A stretch of 64,000 bases of DNA from Martelella alba (lineage in GTDB: Bacteria; Pseudomonadota; Gammaproteobacteria; Enterobacterales; Enterobacteriaceae). The translations under genes were made by a program, and so were the position numbers. The stretch is taken from NCBI RefSeq assembly GCF_005217455.1, contig NZ_SZPQ01000004.1, positions 158,375 to 222,374 on the forward strand. The letters are read 5' to 3'. This document shows, one piece after another, positions 58,701 to 64,000 of the stretch (position 1 is the first letter of the stretch; each line of letters begins with the position of its first letter). The notes under the pieces were generated by a model that ran no database searches, had not been told where the DNA came from, and saw only the letters and a program-made list of their open reading frames with translations.

Positions 58701-59233
58701 TGTTCTATCATATGATTGTGCAATTGTGTAGTAGGTCTATCGCTAAATCGGAAGTGAACGTCCGCTATATTTCTCTCTTAACCGACTGTCACGCCCAATC
58801 GCGACTTACCAAAGAATACCACTGTCTGGTCATGTTTGAACTAATACTTATATTATCCCTTGCGAACATATCAGGCATACCATTTTGCTGATTAATATTC
58901 GTTTTTTGCTATGACGGTGTCGGTATCCTGTACTTTTCAGTGCCAGTTGTGAGTCTTTTTAAAAAACGGATGAAGTGGCTTCTCCCCCAAACCTCAAACC
59001 CATTTCACCGCTGCGAAGCAAGGGGCGCTACGTCCGGCTATGCAGAGTCAGATTTTTCTCCCGCGTGCTTTCCGTTCCCCGTATTCGCTTCCGGTTAATC
59101 GTTTCCCAACACAACCCGGCCCGCAAGGGTAAATGGCACGCATGCTGCGCCCTTGCGGGCCGGAACGATGCCGGGAAAGCGAACCGTCAGGCGATACGAA
59201 GACGAAAATCACACCACTGACGGAGAAAAAACC
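58701..59233. other. Divergent region between the dprA-like gene and ardC
   Basis: About 530 bases. The left 200 should carry the dprA-like operon promoter. The right half turns GC-richer and includes a 14-bp inverted repeat (59116-59163). A frame at 58610-58891 overlaps dprA and has no recognised product. Confidence 0.45.
59116..59163. repeat. Perfect 14-bp inverted repeat upstream of ardC
   Basis: CCGGCCCGCAAGGG and CCCTTGCGGGCCGG are separated by 20 bases. The end lies 70 bases before the ardC start. It could be an operator, a leader attenuator or a single-strand promoter used on DNA entry. Confidence 0.6.
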
Positions 59234-60178
59234 ATGACGATTTCCCTGCATACCCAGACCAGCGCCCCTAACACCGCAGCGGCGACCAGCGTATCCCCGC
59301 TGGACCCGTCAGGCTCCTCAAAAACGAAATGGTCTAAAACCAGAACTGATATTTATCAGACTGTCACAGACAGCATCATTGCTGCACTTGAAGCGGGTGT
59401 TAAACCGTGGTTCTGCCCGTGGCGGCGCGTACCGGGTATGTCTGGTCTGCCATCCAATTACGCTACCGGCGTAGCCTATAGCGGCATGAATATCATGTTG
59501 CTGTGGTGCAGCGCCTCAAAACAGGGTTTCAGCGATCCCCGCTGGATGACCTACAAACAGGCTCAGGCTGAGGGTGGCCAAGTCCGCAAGGGGGAGCGCG
59601 GCACGACGGCTATTTTCTATTCCACCCTGGAGAAGGAAAACGACGCCGGGGAAATCGAACATATCCCAATGCTGAAAACATTCATCGTATTCAATGTTGA
59701 GCAGATCGACGGTCTGCCCCTGACTACCGAGGCAGTTAGCCCTGTTGAGACGTTCGATCCGCTGCCGCAGGCTGAAAACCTGTTCCGAAACTGTGGCGCA
59801 AACATCATTGAGAAAGGACAAAATGCCTTTTTCCGGCCGTCAACCGATGAGGTCTGGTTACCGGAGCGTCGTCTTTTCGCCGATGCCGCCAATTTCTACG
59901 CCACCGGCCTGCATGAGCTGGTGCACTGGAGCGGCGCAAAAAGCCGTCTGAACCGTGAGATGAAAGGGAAATTTGGCAGTGAGGATTATGCTTTTGAGGA
60001 GTTGATCGCCGAGCTGGGAAGCGCGTTCCTGATGGCGGATCTGGGAATTGTCGGCGAGGTCCAGCACGAAAGCTATATTGCTTCCTGGCTGAAAGCACTG
60101 AAAAACGACAAGCGCTATATTTTCAAAGCCGCCAGCGCGGCATCGAAAGCGCATCGTTATTTGATGGATAAGGTCTGA
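59234..60178 (+). CDS. ardC: ArdC-type antirestriction protein / zincin-like metallopeptidase
   Basis: ArdC proteins protect entering single-stranded conjugative DNA from host restriction. The 314 residues have an N-terminal ssDNA-binding ArdC domain (DIYQTVTDSIIAALEAGVKP, then WRRVPGMSGLPSNYATG) and a C-terminal zincin domain with H227ELVH231 (GLHELVHWSGAKSRL). The start at 59234 follows GGAG; the open frame to 59153 is upstream of the family start. Its place in a mobile element with mob genes fits antirestriction during transfer. Confidence 0.9.
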   Translation: MTISLHTQTSAPNTAAATSVSPLDPSGSSKTKWSKTRTDIYQTVTDSIIAALEAGVKPWFCPWRRVPGMSGLPSNYATGVAYSGMNIMLLWCSASKQGFSDPRWMTYKQAQAEGGQVRKGERGTTAIFYSTLEKENDAGEIEHIPMLKTFIVFNVEQIDGLPLTTEAVSPVETFDPLPQAENLFRNCGANIIEKGQNAFFRPSTDEVWLPERRLFADAANFYATGLHELVHWSGAKSRLNREMKGKFGSEDYAFEELIAELGSAFLMADLGIVGEVQHESYIASWLKALKNDKRYIFKAASAASKAHRYLMDKV

Positions 60179-60507
60179 ACAGCGGAATAAGAGGCCGCAA
60201 AGGAATGCGGCTTTAACCTTATATCGGGCGGCAGAGTGGCAGAGGTTTCAGGAGGATTAATTTCCCTGCGAATTTTCCGGGCATTCGATGCCCGGAAAAT
60301 TCGCAGGCTGCGGGTGCGGGCGGCAAAGAGCCCGCTAATCCCGCAAACGGCATTTTATCCACCGGTCATGTCTGTGGACGACGAAACAGGTATGATGCCG
60401 GGGATTAAAATTTAAGAAACTCCAAAGGTATCCGGGCCTGCTTTTGGTGTTATGATAAGTGTATTATATCGTGTTATTTACACGTATTTCATTACAGGAG
60501 ATGAACC
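60179..60507. other. Gap between ardC and ccdA with long palindrome
   Basis: Holds the 40-bp palindrome at 60265-60307 and, from about 60435, an AT-rich promoter region of the ccd operon (TATGATAAGTGTATTATATC). No gene is seen. Confidence 0.5.
60265..60307. repeat. Perfect 20-bp inverted repeat with 3-bp loop
   Basis: The arms 60265-60284 and 60288-60307 are perfect complements (outer CCTGCG / CGCAGG, inner CCGGGCAT / ATGCCCGG), loop TCG. No T-tract follows, so it is more than an ordinary terminator would need. It can form a long hairpin as single-stranded DNA. Confidence 0.85.
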
Positions 60508-60744
60508 ATGGCAGCGAAAGAACGCAACACGCAGAGCGTGACAATGGCAGTGGAACGTACCTTACTGGTCAGAGCGCGTGAAGCGGGCATTAATCTGAGC
60601 GCTACTCTGACTGCCGCTCTGGATGTTGAACTTCGCCAACATGAAGCGAAAAAATGGCAGGAAGAGAACGTGGAGGCGCTCGAAGCACTAAATCGTTTTC
60701 ATGATGAACATGGGTGTTTCAGCGATGAATACAGGACGTTTTAA
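60508..60744 (+). CDS. ccdA: CcdA antitoxin
   Basis: Antitoxin of the CcdAB gyrase-poison module; it also represses the operon. The 78 residues form an N-terminal ribbon-helix-helix (NTQSVTMAVERTLLVRAREA then NLSATLTAALDVEL) and a C-terminal toxin-binding tail (EENVEALEALNRFHDEHGCF). The ribosome binding site AGGAG precedes the start. The ccdB gene starts 3 bases after the stop. Confidence 0.93.
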   Translation: MAAKERNTQSVTMAVERTLLVRAREAGINLSATLTAALDVELRQHEAKKWQEENVEALEALNRFHDEHGCFSDEYRTF

Positions 60745-60746
60745 CC

Positions 60747-61061
60747 ATGCAATTCACTGTATACGGTAATACCGGGAGAAGCGTCGTTTACCCTCTGTTG
60801 CTCGATGTCACGAGCGATATTATTGGACAGTTGAATCGTCGGATAGTGATCCCGCTGCTACCTGTTGAAAAGTATCCGGCAGGCCGCCGACCGGATCGCC
60901 TTGTCCCCGTAGTCAGACTGACGGACGGCAAAGAATACGCTGTAATGACTCACGAACTGGCAAGTATCCCTGTCCAGGCCCTGGGGGCGGTGTTCTGTGA
61001 TGCTGCTCAGTACCGTACTCAGGTAAAAGCCGCAATAGACTTCCTCATCGACGGAATTTGA
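60747..61061 (+). CDS. ccdB: CcdB gyrase toxin
   Basis: CcdB traps DNA gyrase in a cleavage complex. The 104-residue sequence matches the family (MQFTVYGNTGRSVVYPLLLD, TSDIIGQLNRRIVIPLLPVE, MTHELASIPVQALG). Its C-terminus ends FLIDGI rather than the F-plasmid FWGI. Chromosomal ccd-O157-type toxins as I remember them end in a similar DGI, so the toxin may still be active. It stabilises the element with ccdA. Confidence 0.93.
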   Translation: MQFTVYGNTGRSVVYPLLLDVTSDIIGQLNRRIVIPLLPVEKYPAGRRPDRLVPVVRLTDGKEYAVMTHELASIPVQALGAVFCDAAQYRTQVKAAIDFLIDGI

Positions 61062-61094
61062 CGTTTCTTTCTGTGCTGTTAAACAGGTATGCCT

Positions 61095-61859
61095 TTAATC
61101 GTGACTGACGGGAGCTTGTTCAAGTTCGTCTATCGTGCGGAAAAGAAACATTTCCCGGTTTTTCGCATCAAATGGAACCGGAACACTGTTCCTTACCACT
61201 GTCCTGATACTGTCAAACAGCCTGATGAGAGATGCTTTGGTTTTGTCGTCTGGCATAACATACATCGCGTAATGCCAGCGCCCGGCGTCACAGGCCGCCA
61301 GATGACTTTTAACGATGCTGATATAGCGGGCTCGGGTTTTCATTGAGCGCTCAGTTTCCACGGCAACGATCGCGCCGCTGCTCAGCGTAATAATGCCATC
61401 CGGGCGATGCAGGATGCCGGGATAACGCGCGATGAATTCGCCCCTGTCGCCATTCAGCCAGTCTTTGCCGCCTTTCTCTTCAAGGGCAATTCTTACCCGC
61501 TGGTTTAACAGACGATGCTCCAGTGTCCAGTATTTGAGTTTTCCTGGCTCAAAATAGCCGGGGAATACTTTATCATCAGGGTTAACCACCATCGCCAGTC
61601 CTTGCATGGTGATCCCCCACAGTGATTTTTTCCCCGTCAGTACCGGATATTCATGTTTAACCAGAAACCCAATAAACACCGCTCGATTGAGTAAGTTATA
61701 CATAGCCTGATTGTTATTCCCTTTATAGCCGACAACTTTTTTTAAGGTACGGAAATCAGAGTAAGTTTCTTCTTTCAGAAAGGTCAGTAATGCCCGCATT
61801 CTGCGTTTTGCGGCTGCTTTTCTTTCCGCGACATTATGAATAAGCATTGATAGCCTCAC
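61095..61859 (-). CDS. mobC: MobC relaxase (MOBC family, CloDF13-like)
   Basis: MOBC-type relaxase that nicks oriT; the family differs from tyrosine HUH relaxases and has a nuclease-like site. The 254 residues begin with a helical winged-helix-like region (LLTFLKEETYSDFRTLKKVV). The centre holds a D-E-E-K arrangement, RPDGIITL then IVAVETERSMKTRARY (about 155-180), that could be the catalytic cluster. The first codon may be GTG at 61859 overlapping the mobB stop by four bases; an ATG lies at 61847. It works with the mobB product. Confidence 0.8.
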   Translation of the reverse strand: MRLSMLIHNVAERKAAAKRRMRALLTFLKEETYSDFRTLKKVVGYKGNNNQAMYNLLNRAVFIGFLVKHEYPVLTGKKSLWGITMQGLAMVVNPDDKVFPGYFEPGKLKYWTLEHRLLNQRVRIALEEKGGKDWLNGDRGEFIARYPGILHRPDGIITLSSGAIVAVETERSMKTRARYISIVKSHLAACDAGRWHYAMYVMPDDKTKASLIRLFDSIRTVVRNSVPVPFDAKNREMFLFRTIDELEQAPVSHD

Positions 61860-63592
61860 ACGTTAATAGATGGTTTATGCTCATGGTCTTTATTTACATC
61901 CTGTAAAGGGATTTTTTGTTCAAATGAGAGCAATTCGATATATTCCTTTTTTGCCGGGATATGGAAAAGTTTCGTGGCTTTAGCAAGATCATTCTGCGTA
62001 AAAACAAAGCCAACAAACTTAGGCAGATTAAGCAGCATGTTACTGTCGATGTAATATCTTTCTGCCTGGCGGATCATTCTGTCTGTATCTATTTTTTCTG
62101 TCAGGAATGTATCCGTCTTAACTTTCCTCATTTCATCATCAACAAGAATAGAACCTGTCATTCTTGCCACCCAGTCAGCGGTATCGGGATCACGAAGACG
62201 ATAAACAAGCATGAATTTACAGTTCTCAATAACCGAGCCTGCAACGGCATCGCCATCCAGATCTGCCGGGCAATCATACAAATCTTTAACAGACTGGTGC
62301 GCCATTATAATATGTACATTTTTATCCCTTGCTGCACCCAACCCTTCAAGAGCAGGGCGGGAAAGATGATATTTAAGTTCATCAAGAAAAATGGCAACAG
62401 GACGAGGTTTTTCTTTTATTCTGTCTCTTGTTTCTGCTATCTGGATAAGACGAGTTAAAATCATTCGTTGAGCCGATATGATTTTCTGGTTACGCATGGA
62501 GCCAATAATGTAACAGCATCCGCCCTCATCAAATATTGTCTTTAGAGAAAAACCATTACTGGCGTTAATGGCGTTAACTAAAGCTATTTCCTCAAGTTCG
62601 CCATAGAAAGCAGGCACATCATTCTCAAGTGATATTACAAAGGGGGTATTAAATAGGTCACGTAACGTCATTCCCTTTTCATAAATGGCGGCTGTGTTTC
62701 TGGCTGCCCGACGGTCGGCAATACGATAAAAGTCTGCGCCTTCACCCTTTTTAGCCAGGCTAAACCCGGCATTAAAAAGTTCTTCCAGTTGTTCGTGTGA
62801 AATATCCGCCAGTAAATCAAGCTGAAAACTTAGCACATTCAGATTGATAAGAACAAATTGTTTGCCTGCCGTCTGACATGCATCTCTCAGAACGTGTGGT
62901 GCCCATTCATCATTTTTCGGATCTTCGACAAATACCCCTTCACCTGAAAGAATAGCCTGGTAAAGTAAAGCACAGGCGCTTACTCCTTTACCGGAACCTG
63001 TTGTTCCGATGAGATCAGCGTGCTGGGACTGAAATTCTTCAATGGTGATATATTGTGGTTGGTCGTCTTTATCCAGACCAATAAAAACGCCTTTTTTTAA
63101 GTCAATATGATCAAGCGGATTATAGGAAACACTGCCAGGCAACATTTCTTTTACTTCCCGGACGTCAGTTCTGATATTTCTTTCCAGCTTGCTTTTTTTA
63201 ATAAGTCGGTGCTTTAATTTGTCTATCTCACCAGCAAGAAGTCTGCTGACCACGATATGAAAAATTAACCCGGCAAACGTAAAAGAGGCCGTCAGTATCC
63301 AGAGAGATATGTTAAAAAATGTGTTTCTGTCGAGTGATTTAAAGAAAAAACTCAGCCCCTCGAGCGTAAGCGGGGATATTGTACCGAAGGTAAAAAAGAA
63401 GACCGATACGCATGCTACAGATTTCAACCACAAGGGCGCATTTTCTCTTTCTCCACGTGGCAGGTTAAATATGAATGGCAACGTCAGTCCGGCAAGCAAA
63501 GACAATATTGCCGGACTGTTTTGCAGTGATAAAAGGAAAAATGAAAAGGCGTCAACAAAAGTATTCAGCCTTTGCATCAGGTGAGTTCCCAT
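61856..63592 (-). CDS. mobB: MobB, VirD4/TraG-like coupling protein
   Basis: Type IV coupling protein that delivers the relaxase-DNA complex to a secretion channel; in CloDF13 and ICEKp1-like elements MobB pairs with MobC. I chose 63592 (MGTHLMQRLNTFVDAF) after CGGAGAA; the frame opens at 63637 without a good site. Membrane segments lie at about 10-35, 60-80 and 95-120. The ATPase domain has Walker A LIGTTGSGKGVSA near residue 195 and Walker B AIFLDELKYHL near residue 395. It lies upstream of mobC in the same operon. Confidence 0.88.
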   Translation of the reverse strand: MGTHLMQRLNTFVDAFSFFLLSLQNSPAILSLLAGLTLPFIFNLPRGERENAPLWLKSVACVSVFFFTFGTISPLTLEGLSFFFKSLDRNTFFNISLWILTASFTFAGLIFHIVVSRLLAGEIDKLKHRLIKKSKLERNIRTDVREVKEMLPGSVSYNPLDHIDLKKGVFIGLDKDDQPQYITIEEFQSQHADLIGTTGSGKGVSACALLYQAILSGEGVFVEDPKNDEWAPHVLRDACQTAGKQFVLINLNVLSFQLDLLADISHEQLEELFNAGFSLAKKGEGADFYRIADRRAARNTAAIYEKGMTLRDLFNTPFVISLENDVPAFYGELEEIALVNAINASNGFSLKTIFDEGGCCYIIGSMRNQKIISAQRMILTRLIQIAETRDRIKEKPRPVAIFLDELKYHLSRPALEGLGAARDKNVHIIMAHQSVKDLYDCPADLDGDAVAGSVIENCKFMLVYRLRDPDTADWVARMTGSILVDDEMRKVKTDTFLTEKIDTDRMIRQAERYYIDSNMLLNLPKFVGFVFTQNDLAKATKLFHIPAKKEYIELLSFEQKIPLQDVNKDHEHKPSINV

Positions 63593-63637
63593 CGCAATAT
63601 TCTCCGGTTTTAATTTTGTTGTCCGAGAGTCACGCAT

Positions 63638-64000
63638 GGAAGACTGCTATGGGAGATTAACCCCTCTCCCGTGTCTGTCTTCCATCGTTGTCTCCCATCA
63701 CAGTGCGAAAAGCACTGAACGCCTCCGGCGCTCATGCCCGTTATCCGTGCTTTCAGAAAACTGCCGACGCATGGTCGTCAGTCCCCTGAAACGCCCGCAT
63801 GGCGGGCAACGGCGTGTGCCATGTCGTTCGGGCTGGACGCCCTTACTACCTGTCACATGGGGGTAATGACTCCGCTGAACGCTGCGTCAAAACCCCCAGG
63901 GTCAAAGGCGGCACACCGTCGCACGCTACGCGCGACCAACCCCTTTAAGACGCGCGTTTAGCCTGTTTTTTCTCGCAGGCTCGAAAAAACGGGAACGCTG
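63638..64000. other. Region upstream of mobB with inverted repeats, candidate oriT area
   Basis: No supported gene. Inverted repeats include GCCCGC / GCGGGC at 63793-63807 and GTTTTTTC / GAAAAAAC at 63965-63990. oriT is often next to the relaxase operon, so this stretch or 60179-60507 is a reasonable place to look. This is positional inference only. Confidence 0.4.

Noticed and set aside
63636..63961. Two overlapping frames at the right edge
   Set aside because: Overlapping each other, without ribosome binding sites, in a region rich in inverted repeats; more likely non-coding.

Overview
The window is chromosomal DNA of a gammaproteobacterium of the order Enterobacterales. From mukB (cut by the left edge) to serT, about 43 kb keeps the gene order of the Escherichia coli 21-22 min region: mukB-ldtD-mepK-gloC-aspC-ompF-asnS-pncB-pepN-(ecsC-like)-pyrD-zapC-ycbX-rlmL-uup-pqiABC-rmf-fabA-ycbZ-matP-ompA-sulA-sxy-yccS-yccF-helD-mgsA-yccT-yccU-hspQ-rlmI-yccX-tusE-yccA-serT. 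The proteins match enterobacterial families closely, but many ERIC-type repeats and the gene set suggest a lineage outside Escherichia/Salmonella, possibly near Pectobacteriaceae or Sodalis. The genus cannot be fixed by reading alone.

The core covers chromosome organisation (mukB, matP), peptidoglycan 3-3 cross-link formation and cleavage (ldtD, mepK), porins (ompF, ompA), NAD and pyrimidine synthesis (pncB, pyrD), rRNA modification (rlmL, rlmI), lipid transport (pqiABC), unsaturated fatty acid synthesis (fabA), division control (zapC, sulA), competence regulation (sxy) and stress functions (rmf, hspQ, ycbZ). Regulatory sites that can be read directly include a LexA box at sulA, a sigma-32 promoter at hspQ and a sigma-54 promoter at nac.

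From serT to the tRNA-Lys gene (43.2-52.1 kb) the order is broken up. Small regulators and stress genes (nac, iraP, an hha/ymoA homologue, wrbA, ymdF, a DUF1883-like gene, an AraC-type regulator) are separated by long gaps full of intact, stretched and decayed ERIC-like repeats, plus a decayed IS200/IS605 orfB (tnpB) remnant.

At 52.1 kb a tRNA-Lys with a CUU anticodon is followed by a P4-type tyrosine integrase. This marks the left end of an integrated element that runs off the right edge. Its cargo is AT-rich: a Kiwa-type two-gene anti-phage module (kwaA-kwaB), then on the opposite strand an operon of a DprA/Smf-like protein and a HAD-like/phosphoribosyltransferase fusion. Next come an ArdC-type antirestriction protein, a ccdAB toxin-antitoxin pair and mobC-mobB, a MOBC-type relaxase with its VirD4-like coupling protein. 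It is therefore best read as an integrative conjugative or mobilizable element carrying defence genes. The DprA/HAD-phosphoribosyltransferase pair is the least explained and most interesting module. No ERIC-like repeat was seen inside the element.
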